Shown here: positions 1-9,155 of the stretch, in pieces
Numbering within the stretch: the first letter of the stretch is position 1
Layout of the letters: each line of letters starts with the position of its first letter
Assembly: GCA_902594235.1 (NCBI GenBank)
Contig: CACJLJ010000002.1
Location: forward strand, 124,001 to 188,000
Reading direction: 5' to 3'
DNA from: an uncultured Pelagibacteraceae bacterium
GTDB taxonomy: Bacteria > Pseudomonadota > Alphaproteobacteria > Pelagibacterales > Pelagibacteraceae
Length of the DNA: 64,000 bases
The notes under the pieces: model-generated
What the model was told of the DNA's origin: nothing
What the model saw: the letters and a program-made list of their open reading frames with translations, nothing else
Database searches by the model: none
Position numbers and translations under genes: made by a program

Positions 1-732
1 TGCTTCATATTCAATAGCCATTTGCATAAATTTGATAGAATTTACATTCTTAATTTCACATCTTGTCCCAAATTCTTTTGAACCTTTTGCTCTGACAGAA
101 ACATTGACATCAGCTCTTAAAGATCCCTCTTGCATATTTCCATCACATGTACCTAGATATCGCATAATTGATCTTAATTTCTTAATATACGCACTAACTT
201 CATCTGGAGATCTAAGGTCTGGTTTACTTACAATTTCCATCAAAGCAACTCCTGATCTATTTAAATCAACAAATGTATTTTGAGGATCTAGATCATGAAT
301 GCTTTTACCTGCATCTTGCTCTAAATGTAATCTTTCAATACCTACTTCTTTCTGTCCATCGGGCATATCTAAAATTACTTTACCCTCACCTACTATTGGG
401 TCTTTAAATTGAGAAATTTGATATCCTTGTGGTAAGTCTGCATAAAAATAATTTTTTCTATCAAATACTGAACGTTTATTAATCTTTGCATTAAGGCCAA
501 TACCAGTTTTGATTGCTTGTTTAACACAAAATTCATTAATTACAGGTAGCATTCCTGGAAATGCTGCATCAACTAAACTTACTTGTGTATTTGGTTCAGC
601 TCCAAATTTAGTAGCTGAAGTAGAAAATAATTTAGACTCAGACAATACTTGGGCATGAACTTCTAAACCAATTACTACTTCATATTGATTATCTTTTCGA
701 TTGATTAAATATTCTGAATTCTTTTTGCTCAC
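1..732 (-). CDS. gatB: Aspartyl/glutamyl-tRNA(Asn/Gln) amidotransferase subunit B, 3' end outside window
   Basis: Translating the minus strand from a GTG at 732 gives an open frame to the window edge, about 244 residues. It contains GLEVHAQ, the [11 protein letters not shown] stretch and HLEQDAGKS, all typical of GatB. GatB is the kinase and tRNA-binding subunit of GatCAB, which turns misacylated Glu-tRNA(Gln) or Asp-tRNA(Asn) into Gln-tRNA or Asn-tRNA. The GTG overlaps the TGA of gatA (GTGA), so translation is probably coupled in the order gatC-gatA-gatB. The ORF track missed it because of the GTG start and the truncation. The C-terminal tRNA-binding part is not in this window. Confidence 0.95.
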   Translation of the reverse strand, partial: MSKKNSEYLINRKDNQYEVVIGLEVHAQVLSESKLFSTSATKFGAEPNTQVSLVDAAFPGMLPVINEFCVKQAIKTGIGLNAKINKRSVFDRKNYFYADLPQGYQISQFKDPIVGEGKVILDMPDGQKEVGIERLHLEQDAGKSIHDLDPQNTFVDLNRSGVALMEIVSKPDLRSPDEVSAYIKKLRSIMRYLGTCDGNMQEGSLRADVNVSVRAKGSKEFGTRCEIKNVNSIKFMQMAIEYEA

Positions 733-2186
733 TTAATCCACCAATCAGTAATCTTATTTTTGAAATTAATTTTCTCTTCCAATGCAAAGGCAATATTAAG
801 TATATTTTGTTCATCAAAAGCTTTACCAATAATTTGTAAACCTAATGGGTAACCCTTTGAATCATGGCCTGCTGGAATAGAAATGCCTGGTAAACCTGCA
901 AGGTTAACTGGCACTGTAAATATATCATTAAGATACATTGAAACTGGATCATTTGTTTTTTCACCTATTTTAAATGCTGAACTAGGAGTAGACGGGGTTA
1001 AAATCGCATCAACTTTTTTATATGCCTCATCAAAATCATTCTTAATAAGTTTTCTTACTTTTTGAGCTTTTAAATAATACGCATCATAATAACCGGATGA
1101 TAAAACATAAGTTCCAATCATAATTCTTCTTTGAACTTCGGCACCAAAACCTTCGGATCTGGTTTTTTCGTACATATCGATTAAATTTTCACCTTCAGCT
1201 CTAAATCCATACTTAACACCGTCATATCTTGCTAGGTTCGAAGATGCTTCAGCAGGAGCAACAATATAATAAGTTGGTAAAGCATAACTTGTATGTGGAA
1301 GAGAAATATCAATTGTTTGAGCACCACAATCTTTAATATATTGAATCCCTTTTTGCCAGAGATCTTCAATTTCTTTTGGCATTCCATCAACTCTATATTC
1401 TTTTGGTATCCCAATTTTTTTTCCTTTTATGTTGTTAGTAAGTTCTTTGCTGTATTGATTTCTTTTAAAATCTATTGAAGTAGAATCTTTTGAGTCATAA
1501 GTGCTAATTACTTCTTGAAGTAAAGCACAGTCTTTAACATTTTGCGCCATTGGTCCAGCTTGATCTAATGATGATGCGAATGCAACAATACCATATCGTG
1601 AACAACTTCCATATGTAGGTTTTAAACCAACAGTTCCTGTAAATGAGGCTGGTTGTCTAATTGATCCCCCAGTATCGGTACCAATCGTAATTGGTGTTAA
1701 TTGTCCAGCAACTGCCGAAGCTGATCCACCAGATGAACCACCGGGAACTAAGTCTTTATCAATTGGATTTTGCACGTTACCAAAAAAACTTGTTTCGTTT
1801 GATGAGCCCATTGCAAACTCATCACAATTTAATTTACCCAATAGTATTGCACCTTCTTTCCAAATATTTTCAGTTACTGTTGATTCATATGTTGGTACAA
1901 AATTGTTTAAAATTTTACTACCAGCAGTTGTTTTAACATCTTTTGTACAAAATAAATCTTTTACTGCCATAGGAATACCTGGCAATTTTAAATCTAAATT
2001 TGGTTTTTGATCAAATTTTTTTGCTTTATCTAAAGCTGATGTAAAATCCTCAGTAATATATGTATTTAATTCTTTAGATTGTTCAGCTCTTTCTATAAAT
2101 GCTTTAGTTACATCTGTTGAAGACAGTTTTTTATTTTTAATATTTTCAACTAATTCTGTTAAAGATTGTTTTGTTATATCTGACAT
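729..2186 (-). CDS. gatA: Aspartyl/glutamyl-tRNA(Asn/Gln) amidotransferase subunit A
   Basis: The 485-residue protein is the amidase subunit of GatCAB and releases ammonia from glutamine for transamidation of misacylated tRNA. The amidase signature is plain: AVKDLF carries the catalytic lysine, and [12 protein letters not shown] and [12 protein letters not shown] carry the Ser-cisSer-Lys machinery. Length is normal for the family. The ATG overlaps the gatC stop by one base (TAATG), and the stop overlaps the gatB GTG start, so the three genes form one tightly coupled operon. It presumably supplies Gln-tRNA and/or Asn-tRNA in place of direct charging; which synthetases are present cannot be seen here. 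Confidence 0.97.
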   Translation of the reverse strand: MSDITKQSLTELVENIKNKKLSSTDVTKAFIERAEQSKELNTYITEDFTSALDKAKKFDQKPNLDLKLPGIPMAVKDLFCTKDVKTTAGSKILNNFVPTYESTVTENIWKEGAILLGKLNCDEFAMGSSNETSFFGNVQNPIDKDLVPGGSSGGSASAVAGQLTPITIGTDTGGSIRQPASFTGTVGLKPTYGSCSRYGIVAFASSLDQAGPMAQNVKDCALLQEVISTYDSKDSTSIDFKRNQYSKELTNNIKGKKIGIPKEYRVDGMPKEIEDLWQKGIQYIKDCGAQTIDISLPHTSYALPTYYIVAPAEASSNLARYDGVKYGFRAEGENLIDMYEKTRSEGFGAEVQRRIMIGTYVLSSGYYDAYYLKAQKVRKLIKNDFDEAYKKVDAILTPSTPSSAFKIGEKTNDPVSMYLNDIFTVPVNLAGLPGISIPAGHDSKGYPLGLQIIGKAFDEQNILNIAFALEEKINFKNKITDWWIK

Positions 2187-2473
2187 TATTCTATTACCTT
2201 TGGTACAACAAAATAATCTTCATTATCTTGAGGAGAATTTTTAATAATTTGTTCTCTGATATTTTTACTTTTAACCTCGTCAGGTCTTAGTTTTAATGTT
2301 GTTTCAGCAACAGAAGTTAATGGTCCAACATTGTCTGTTTTTAATTCGTTAAGTTTTTCAATGAAGTCAAAAATAGAATTTAGGTCCCCAGCTAATTTTT
2401 CGGCTTTTTTCTCATCAACTGAAATCCTTGATAATTTAGAAATATGTTTTATTGTTTTAAGATCTATACTCAT
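2186..2473 (-). CDS. gatC: Aspartyl/glutamyl-tRNA(Asn/Gln) amidotransferase subunit C
   Basis: This 95-residue protein is the small GatC subunit, which wraps around GatA and stabilises the GatCAB complex. The family pattern is visible: an N-terminal helix with KHISKLSRI, a FDFIEKLNELKTDNVGPL segment and a C-terminal PKVIE tail. It is the first gene of gatCAB and diverges from ruvX across only 50 bases, so both promoters must sit in or near that gap. I see no strong -35/-10 pair there. Confidence 0.95.
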   Translation of the reverse strand: MSIDLKTIKHISKLSRISVDEKKAEKLAGDLNSIFDFIEKLNELKTDNVGPLTSVAETTLKLRPDEVKSKNIREQIIKNSPQDNEDYFVVPKVIE

Positions 2474-2523
2474 ATGCTATTTAAATAAGACGCAAACTAT
2501 CATTTAAGTTTAGAATATACAAT

Positions 2524-2979
2524 ATGATCACTTTGGAACAATTTAAAAAAAAACAGTCGGATAAGTGTAGATTGATAGGTCTTGACCTTGGTTCTAAAAG
2601 AATCGGTGTGTCTATTTGCGATGAAAAGCAATTAATTGCTACTCCATTAAAAACGATAAATAGAAATTCCTTAGAAGATTTAATTAATGAGCTTAAAATT
2701 ATTATTGATGAGAATGATATAAAAGGAATCATTATTGGAAATCCTCTTAATATGGACGGTTCGTCAGGTAGTTCTGCTCAATCAGTTAAAGATACTTCCC
2801 AAAATATAGAAAAAAACATTAATATTCCAATTTGCTTGTGGGATGAGAGATTATCAACAGTTGGTGCATTCAATCTATCTAGCCAATTAGATATCAATGT
2901 AAGTAAAAGAGAAAAGAAAATAGATGAAAATGCTGCCGCTTTTATATTACAAGGGGCAATAGATTTTTTAAACAATTAA
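2524..2979 (+). CDS. ruvX: Holliday junction resolvase-like protein (YqgF/RuvX)
   Basis: The 151-residue protein has the RNase H-like fold signature of YqgF: GLDLGSKRIGVSICD at about residues 18-32, IIIGNPLNMDGSSG in the middle, DERLST, and DENAAAFILQGAIDF at the end. Family members process the 5' end of pre-16S rRNA in E. coli, and a resolvase role has also been proposed. It reads away from gatC. The next gene, pyrB, begins about 40 bases later, so the two may share a transcript. The name is secure; the cellular role rests on family knowledge. Confidence 0.92.
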   Translation: MITLEQFKKKQSDKCRLIGLDLGSKRIGVSICDEKQLIATPLKTINRNSLEDLINELKIIIDENDIKGIIIGNPLNMDGSSGSSAQSVKDTSQNIEKNINIPICLWDERLSTVGAFNLSSQLDINVSKREKKIDENAAAFILQGAIDFLNN

Positions 2980-3021
2980 TACTTGCTATTATAGTCGTTT
3001 ATAGCTATAGAGTTGGTTTTA

Positions 3022-3963
3022 ATGGCAATTAAAACAAATAAAGCTATTAAAATTTCCCAAAAACATTTGTTAGGTATTCAAGATTTATCAATTAATGATG
3101 TTAATTTAATACTTGATGAAGCACACACATTTATAAAAGTTAATCAAAGCAAAAATAAAAAAATAGATGTTTTGAGAGGAAAGACTCAAATTAATTTATT
3201 CTTCGAGCCTTCTACTAGAACTCAGAGTTCATTTGAACTGGCTGGTAAGAGACTAGGAGCAGACGTTATGTCTATGAATATAAGTAATTCTGCAATTAAA
3301 AAGGGTGAAACATTAATTGACACAGCCATGACTTTAAATGCGATGCATCCAGACATTATTGTAGTTAGACATCAAGACTCTGGAGCTTGTAACTTACTTT
3401 CGCAAAAAGTAAATTGTGCAGTATTAAATGCTGGAGATGGGAGAAGAGAGCACCCTACTCAAGCTCTTTTAGATGCTCTAACAATAATAACTCGAAAAAA
3501 TAAAATCGAAGGTTTAAAAATTGCAATATGTGGTGACATACTTCATTCAAGAGTAGCAAGATCGAATATATATTTACTCAACATGTTAGGAGCTGAAGTA
3601 AATATAGTTGCACCAACAAATTTAATGCCAAAGGAAATTGAGAAATTTGGTGTCAACACTTTTACTGATATGAAAAAAGGTTTGAAAGATTGTGATATTG
3701 TGATGATGTTGAGATTACAGAATGAAAGAATGACAAGTTCATATCTTTCGTCAAATAGAGAATATTATGAATATTATGGATTAACTCCTGACAAATTAGA
3801 ACTTGCTAAATCCGATGCATTAATTATGCACCCAGGACCAATGAACAGAGGCATTGAAATAGATACAATCTTGGCAGACGATATAAATAAAAGCGTAATT
3901 AAAGAACAAGTTGAACTTGGTGTGGCCATTAGAATGGCTTGTTTAAAGATATTTTGTAAATAA
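3022..3963 (+). CDS. pyrB: Aspartate carbamoyltransferase catalytic subunit
   Basis: PyrB condenses carbamoyl phosphate and aspartate to carbamoyl aspartate, the committed step of pyrimidine synthesis. The carbamoyl-phosphate signature [22 protein letters not shown] and MHPGPMNRG are all present. I prefer the ATG at 3022 (313 residues) over the TTG at 3013 used in the ORF track, because ATG fits the family N-terminus. Its stop is followed directly by the ATG of the pyrC-like gene, with no spacer. No pyrI regulatory gene is next to it. The tight pairing with a degenerate dihydroorotase suggests a PyrB-PyrC' holoenzyme like that of Pseudomonas; this is inference. Confidence 0.97.
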   Translation: MAIKTNKAIKISQKHLLGIQDLSINDVNLILDEAHTFIKVNQSKNKKIDVLRGKTQINLFFEPSTRTQSSFELAGKRLGADVMSMNISNSAIKKGETLIDTAMTLNAMHPDIIVVRHQDSGACNLLSQKVNCAVLNAGDGRREHPTQALLDALTIITRKNKIEGLKIAICGDILHSRVARSNIYLLNMLGAEVNIVAPTNLMPKEIEKFGVNTFTDMKKGLKDCDIVMMLRLQNERMTSSYLSSNREYYEYYGLTPDKLELAKSDALIMHPGPMNRGIEIDTILADDINKSVIKEQVELGVAIRMACLKIFCK

Positions 3964-5250
3964 ATGAAAAAACAATATTTTATAAATGCAAATATAATCG
4001 ACCCTCATAATTCAATAAATGAAACTGGAGGTTTGATTATAAGTGAAGAAGGTACAATTGAGGCGATAGGAAAAAAAGTTAATACCAATAATTTACCAAG
4101 CAGAGAAAAGCTAATAGATTTAAAAGGAAAATATATTTTTCCAGGATTAGTAGATATGCGAGTTTTTGTTGGTGAGCCAGGATATGAATATAAAGAAAAT
4201 TTTAGAACCTTAAGTAATGCAGCATTATCTGGTGGGGTTACCTCAGTAGTTACAATGCCTAATACAGATCCGATTATAGATAATGTATCTATAGTCGATT
4301 TTTTAAAAAGAAGAGGAAGAGATAAATCAAAAATAAATATATTTCCATGCGCTTCTCTTACGAAAAATATTGAAGGTACAAACATGACAGAATTTGGTCT
4401 TTTGCAAAGTAAAGGGATAATTGCTTTCACTGATGGAATAAAAACAATTCAAAATCCCAGATTAATGTCAAGAATTATGAACTCAGCTAAAGATTTAAAT
4501 TGTCTAATTATGCAACATGCGGAGGACTACGAACTTGCAAAGAATGGTATGATAAATTCAGGAATAATTGCTTCCAAATTAGGATTATCAGGTATACCAG
4601 AAATAGCAGAAAGAATTTTAATTGAAAGAGATTTAACATTATTAGAAAAAGTTAAATGTAGATATCATATATCTCAATTGTCATCACAAAAATCAGTTGA
4701 AGTTATAAAATATAGAAAAGAAATTATTAAATTTACCTCAGGAGTTTCAATTAATAACCTTTCATTAAATGAAAATGACATTGGAGATTTTAGAACTTTT
4801 TTAAAATTATCCCCTCCATTAAGAAGAGAGGAAGATAGATTGGCATTGGTTCAAGGATTGAAAGATGGTTTAATTGATGTAATTGTTTCAGATCATAAAC
4901 CTGAAGATGAAGAATCAAAAAGATTAACTTTTGCACAAGCAGCCACAGGTGCTTCAGGAATAGAGACACTACTATCTTTGAGCTTAGAATTATATCATAA
5001 TGGATCTCTTAAACTTGATACAATTATAAGGGCTCTCACATCAAATCCAGCAAAAATTCTTAGAATAAACAAAGGAAATTTATCAATTGGAAACGATGCT
5101 GACTTATGTATTGTTGATATCGATAAACCCTGGATTGTAAAAAAAGAAAAACTGGTATCAAAATCAAAAAATACTTCAATAGAAGATAAAAAACTCCAAG
5201 GAAAAGTTACAAATACATTTGTAAAAGGTAAAGAATTATTTAAGCTATAG
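3964..5250 (+). CDS. pyrC: Dihydroorotase-like protein lacking the HxH metal motif (PyrC-like, possibly non-catalytic)
   Basis: The 428-residue protein aligns by eye with class I dihydroorotases: PGLVDMRVFVGEPG near residue 62, TMPNTDP, a lysine in SLTKNIEG, HAED (His185), YHIS (His235) and SDH (Asp310). The canonical DxHxHxRxPG motif, however, reads DMRVFVGEPG. The two metal-binding histidines are replaced by Arg66 and Phe68, and the substrate arginine by Gly70. The usual TDHAPH reads SDHKPE. From memory, other alphaproteobacterial pyrB neighbours show the same change, and Pseudomonas PyrC' is a known inactive partner needed for PyrB assembly. I therefore infer a structural role, with catalysis by another dihydroorotase outside the window. 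Automated annotation would call it dihydroorotase. Confidence 0.85.
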   Translation: MKKQYFINANIIDPHNSINETGGLIISEEGTIEAIGKKVNTNNLPSREKLIDLKGKYIFPGLVDMRVFVGEPGYEYKENFRTLSNAALSGGVTSVVTMPNTDPIIDNVSIVDFLKRRGRDKSKINIFPCASLTKNIEGTNMTEFGLLQSKGIIAFTDGIKTIQNPRLMSRIMNSAKDLNCLIMQHAEDYELAKNGMINSGIIASKLGLSGIPEIAERILIERDLTLLEKVKCRYHISQLSSQKSVEVIKYRKEIIKFTSGVSINNLSLNENDIGDFRTFLKLSPPLRREEDRLALVQGLKDGLIDVIVSDHKPEDEESKRLTFAQAATGASGIETLLSLSLELYHNGSLKLDTIIRALTSNPAKILRINKGNLSIGNDADLCIVDIDKPWIVKKEKLVSKSKNTSIEDKKLQGKVTNTFVKGKELFKL

Positions 5251-5251
5251 T

Positions 5252-5830
5252 ATGGATTTTTTAATCATTGGTATAATTTCCTATTTAATGGGATCAATTC
5301 CATTTGGGTTTATATTAACAAAAATTTTTTTAAAAAAAGATATCAGAGATGTTGGTTCAGGAAACATTGGAGCAACAAATACACTAAGAGCTGGAAATAA
5401 ACTAATTGGTTATTCAACACTATCACTTGATATTATTAAGGCAATTATTCCAGTAATTTACACAAAAATTTATTTTCCAGATTTTATATATTTAGCTTCA
5501 TTGTGTGCTTTTTTAGGTCATGTGTTTCCAGTTTGGCTTAAGTTTAAGGGTGGTAAAGGTGTTGCAACTTATGTTGGAATTTTATTTTCAATTAACATTT
5601 ATTTTGGAATTATTTTTATAATAGTTTGGTTAATAACATTTGGGATTTCAAAGTTTTCATCTTTATCATCATTAATAGCTTCTGTATCAATACCCATATA
5701 TCTATTAATTTTAACTCAATTTGATCAATTAATTTTTTTTACAATAATGTTCGTATTAATATTTTTTACCCATAGAGAAAATATTAAAAGATTGAAAAAT
5801 AAAGAAGAAACCAAGACAAAAATTTATTAA
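5252..5830 (+). CDS. plsY: Acyl-phosphate:glycerol-3-phosphate acyltransferase
   Basis: The 192-residue integral membrane enzyme transfers an acyl group from acyl phosphate to glycerol-3-phosphate, the first step of phospholipid synthesis. The three PlsY loop motifs are visible: SIPFGFI at the N-terminus, GSGNIGATNTLR around residue 37, and GHVFPVWLKFKGGKGVAT around residue 90. About five hydrophobic helices surround them. It starts one base after the preceding stop, so it probably shares the pyrB-pyrC transcript. In many alphaproteobacteria dprA lies between plsY and topA; here topA follows directly after 36 bases. Confidence 0.96.
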   Translation: MDFLIIGIISYLMGSIPFGFILTKIFLKKDIRDVGSGNIGATNTLRAGNKLIGYSTLSLDIIKAIIPVIYTKIYFPDFIYLASLCAFLGHVFPVWLKFKGGKGVATYVGILFSINIYFGIIFIIVWLITFGISKFSSLSSLIASVSIPIYLLILTQFDQLIFFTIMFVLIFFTHRENIKRLKNKEETKTKIY

Positions 5831-5866
5831 TTTGACTATCTAAAGCTTTTGAGTAGTTTGTAGTCT

Positions 5867-8443
5867 ATGAATTTGGTCATTGTAGAAAGTCCAGCTAAAG
5901 CAAAAACTATAAATAAATATTTGGGTGATAAATATAAAGTTTTAGCAAGTTACGGACATATAAGAGATCTTCCATCAAAAAATGGATCGGTAGATCCAGA
6001 CCAAGATTTTAAAATGGAATGGGAGGTTGATAGTTTTTCTAAAAAATATTTAAAAGAAATTACTGACGCAGCAAAAGAGTCCTCAAAAATAATTTTGGCT
6101 ACTGACCCAGATCGTGAAGGTGAAGCTATTGCTTGGCATGTTAAAGAGTATTTAAATGAAAAAAAACTTTTAAAAGATAAAGAAATTGAAAGAGTTGTCT
6201 TTAATGAAATTACCAAAAAGGCTGTAATACATGGAATTGAAAATCCAAGACAAATAGAACCACTGCTAGTAGATGCCTATATGGCAAGAAGAGCTTTAGA
6301 TTATTTAGTTGGGTTTAATATTTCTCCAATACTTTGGACAAAGTTACCAGGCTCAAAGTCTGCAGGAAGAGTTCAATCTGTAGCACTGAAGTTAATTACA
6401 GAGAGAGAGCATGAAATTGAGTCTTTTAAACCAGAAGAATTTTGGACGTTAAGTGTAAAATTTATTGATGAAAAAAAACAAAACATAACTGCTAGTATCA
6501 CTCAATTAGATAATAATAAAATTGAAAAGTTTTCTTTTAAAAATAGAGAGGCAATAAATATAGCTATATCAAATATAAAAAATAAAAAATTTCAAATTTC
6601 TGATATTTCAAGTAAAGTTGTCAATCGTAATCCTTCAGGTCCATTCACTACATCAACTCTTCAGCAAACTGCATCAAGTAGATTAGGATTTGGGGCTTCT
6701 CGAACAATGCAAATTGCCCAAAAACTTTATCAGGGAATTGATATAGAGGGTGAAACAATAGGATTAATAACCTATATGAGAACAGATGGCACCAACTTAT
6801 CAGCTGATGCTGTTACATCTTTTAGAAATTATATTCAAAATGATTTAGGTAAAGAATATTTACCTCAAAATCCATTGAATTATTCTGGAAAAAAAGCAAA
6901 GAATGCTCAAGAGGCTCATGAAGCCATTCGACCAACTGATATTACAAGAACTCCAGAATTAATAAAAAAATATTTAAGTCCAGACCAAAATAAATTATAC
7001 GATTTGATTTGGAGTAGAGCTTTATCTTCACAGATGGAGTCTGCTAAATTTGACCGAAATACAATTACTATAACTTCTGAGAATAATGACACTATTTGTA
7101 AAGCTAGTGGATCTGTTTTAAAATTTGATGGCTTTTTAAAAATTTATAAGAATATTAATAAAGACGATGATGAAAGCATTCTTCCCGAAATGTCTAGAGG
7201 ACCAATTAATATTGAAGCTTTATTAGATGAACAGCACTATACCCAACCTCCACCTAGGTACTCCGAGGCAAGTCTAGTAAAAAAACTTGAAGAATTAGGT
7301 ATTGGAAGACCCTCTACCTATGCAAGTATTATTTCCACTATAGCTAATAGAGGATACGCAGAAATTTTAAATAAAAGGTTCTTTCCTACAGATAGAGGAA
7401 AATTAATTTCAGCTTTTTTAGAAAAATTATTTTCAAAATATGTAGATTATAACTTTACGGCTGGATTAGAAGATCAATTAGATGAGATTACATCTGGGAA
7501 AGAAAGTTGGATAAAAGTGTTAGAACTTTTTTGGAAAGATTTCAATCACAATGTCTCTGAGGTTAAAGAAAAAAGAACAAGAGAAGTTCTAGATTTACTT
7601 AATGAAAGTTTGGGTAGTTTAGTTTTTGATAAAGATAAAGAAGGAAATATAGTAAGAAAATGTCAATTGTGCGATACTGGAACACTTAGCTTGAAAAACA
7701 GTTTCAGAGGTGGTGCTTTTATAGGTTGCTCAAATTACCCTGAATGTAAGTTTACTAGACCATTATCAAAAGCAAAAGCTGCAGCTCAAGCACAACTAGC
7801 TGAACCAAAATTAATTGGAAAACATGAAAATGGAAATGATATATATTTGAAAAATGGAAGATTTGGTCCATATCTTCAATATGAAATAAATCCAGATGAT
7901 CTGAAAATTGAAAAAACTCCAAAAAAAAAGAAAAAAACTAAAAAATCTAAATCAGATGTTAATGAACTTTTGAAAAATGTTTCAATACCAAAAGGCTTAG
8001 AATTAGAGAATATCGATTTAGAAAAAGCTCAATTCCTATGCTCATTGCCTAAATCTTTAGGGATAAATCCCGACAATCAAAAAGAGATAACATTAAATAC
8101 AGGTAGATTTGGTCCTTACCTTAAATGTGAAAATAAATCTGCGCGTTTAGAAAACATAGAAGAGATATTTTCAATAGGTTTAAATAGAGCAATAACAATG
8201 ATTGCTGAAGCTAAACCAGGAAGAATATCTTCTTCAATAATAAAAGATTTAGGAGAACATCCAGAAGATAAAAAACCTGTTAGAATTATGAAAGGTCAAT
8301 ACGGACCATACATAAAATATAAATCTTTGAATGCTACTATCCCAGAAGAAAAAGATCCTGTAGAACTAACAATGGAAGAAGCTTTAATTTTAATTGAGAA
8401 AAGAAGAGAATACGATAGAAATAAAAGAAAAAGTAAAAAATGA
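5867..8443 (+). CDS. topA: DNA topoisomerase I
   Basis: The 858-residue type IA topoisomerase relaxes negative supercoils. The N-terminal Toprim domain has IVESPAKAKTI and DPDREGEAIAWH. The active-site tyrosine is Tyr303 in LITYMRTDGT. A zinc-finger-like segment with CQLCDTG and CSNYPECKF lies near residues 600-640. It is followed by lysine-rich linkers and three GRFGPYL/GQYGPYI-type C-terminal repeats. A TTGACT hexamer sits just after the plsY stop, but the -10 match is weak, so an own promoter is uncertain. The TGA overlaps the ATG of the next small gene (ATGA). Confidence 0.97.
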   Translation: MNLVIVESPAKAKTINKYLGDKYKVLASYGHIRDLPSKNGSVDPDQDFKMEWEVDSFSKKYLKEITDAAKESSKIILATDPDREGEAIAWHVKEYLNEKKLLKDKEIERVVFNEITKKAVIHGIENPRQIEPLLVDAYMARRALDYLVGFNISPILWTKLPGSKSAGRVQSVALKLITEREHEIESFKPEEFWTLSVKFIDEKKQNITASITQLDNNKIEKFSFKNREAINIAISNIKNKKFQISDISSKVVNRNPSGPFTTSTLQQTASSRLGFGASRTMQIAQKLYQGIDIEGETIGLITYMRTDGTNLSADAVTSFRNYIQNDLGKEYLPQNPLNYSGKKAKNAQEAHEAIRPTDITRTPELIKKYLSPDQNKLYDLIWSRALSSQMESAKFDRNTITITSENNDTICKASGSVLKFDGFLKIYKNINKDDDESILPEMSRGPINIEALLDEQHYTQPPPRYSEASLVKKLEELGIGRPSTYASIISTIANRGYAEILNKRFFPTDRGKLISAFLEKLFSKYVDYNFTAGLEDQLDEITSGKESWIKVLELFWKDFNHNVSEVKEKRTREVLDLLNESLGSLVFDKDKEGNIVRKCQLCDTGTLSLKNSFRGGAFIGCSNYPECKFTRPLSKAKAAAQAQLAEPKLIGKHENGNDIYLKNGRFGPYLQYEINPDDLKIEKTPKKKKKTKKSKSDVNELLKNVSIPKGLELENIDLEKAQFLCSLPKSLGINPDNQKEITLNTGRFGPYLKCENKSARLENIEEIFSIGLNRAITMIAEAKPGRISSSIIKDLGEHPEDKKPVRIMKGQYGPYIKYKSLNATIPEEKDPVELTMEEALILIEKRREYDRNKRKSKK

Positions 8444-8676
8444 AATTTAAATTATTAATAAAGATACTGATATTCTTATTATTTTTTCCAATTGTTCATG
8501 CTAATGAAAATGAATGTGAACAATTTGAAAAATTAAGTGCTAAATATATTGAATGTAATGCAAAAAAATTAAAGAATAAGACATCAAATAAAATTAAAGA
8601 GAGTAAAGAAAATTTTGAAAAATCTGGAATTAAAGGAAAATTTGATAAATTTAAAAGTAAAAAAACTTTGTTTTAA
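8440..8676 (+). CDS. Small exported protein of unknown function
   Basis: The 78-residue protein begins with a short basic start and a hydrophobic stretch (LLIKILIFLLFFPIVHA) that looks like a cleavable signal peptide ending near Ala22. The mature part of about 56 residues is lysine-rich and predicted helical, with two cysteines (CEQFEK and ECNAKK) that could form a disulfide. Its ATG overlaps the topA stop by four bases, so it is translated with topA. I recognise no domain. The signal and coupling support a real gene, but no function can be assigned. Confidence 0.7.
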   Translation: MKFKLLIKILIFLLFFPIVHANENECEQFEKLSAKYIECNAKKLKNKTSNKIKESKENFEKSGIKGKFDKFKSKKTLF

Positions 8677-8687
8677 TAAAATTAATT

Positions 8688-9149
8688 ATGTCTTTTGAAA
8701 ATAAAATAAAAGAATTAAATATTAAATTACCAAAAGCAGCTGATCCAGTTGGATCTTATGTTGCTACCAAAATTATAGGAAATTTATTATTTATATCTGG
8801 TCAAATCTCGATAAATGAAAACGGTGAATTAATTAAAGGTAAAGTGGGTAAAGATTTAGATACTGAAGCAGGGTATAATGCAGCAAAACGTTGCGCACTA
8901 AGTATTGTTGCTCAAGTTAAAAAAGCTTGTAATGATGATTTATCAAAAATTAGAACATGCGTAAAACTCACTGGCTTTGTAAATTCAACAGATGATTTTA
9001 CAGATCAACCAAAAGTAATAAATGGTGCTTCTGATTTAATTGCTTCTATATTTGGTGACGCTGGAATGCATACAAGAGCAGCTGTTAGCACAAATAGCCT
9101 ACCATTAGGAGTTTCAGTTGAAGTTGATGCCATTTTTGAGTTAAAGTAA
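8688..9149 (+). CDS. RidA/YjgF-family protein (enamine/imine deaminase family)
   Basis: The 153-residue protein carries Rid family features: KLPKAADPVGSYV near the start, LFISGQISINENGELIKGKVG, a SIVAQVKKACNDDLSKIRTCVKL segment, and a C-terminal SLPLGVSVEVDAIFELK strand. It belongs to the slightly longer (about 150 residues) branch of the family rather than the 130-residue RidA type. RidA deaminates reactive enamines and imines made by PLP enzymes; the substrate of this branch is less certain. It sits 11 bases after the small exported protein, at the end of the pyrB-topA strand run, and converges with ugd. Confidence 0.88.
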   Translation: MSFENKIKELNIKLPKAADPVGSYVATKIIGNLLFISGQISINENGELIKGKVGKDLDTEAGYNAAKRCALSIVAQVKKACNDDLSKIRTCVKLTGFVNSTDDFTDQPKVINGASDLIASIFGDAGMHTRAAVSTNSLPLGVSVEVDAIFELK

Positions 9150-9155
9150 TCTATC

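Noticed and set aside
2474-2523. Divergent promoter pair between gatC and ruvX
   Set aside because: A TTGTAT hexamer is present on the minus strand, but the matching -10 is poor. Too weak to list as a feature.
4005-4430. 141-residue minus ORF opposite the pyrC-like gene
   Set aside because: A shadow ORF with hydrophobic, low-information sequence, fully inside a clear gene.
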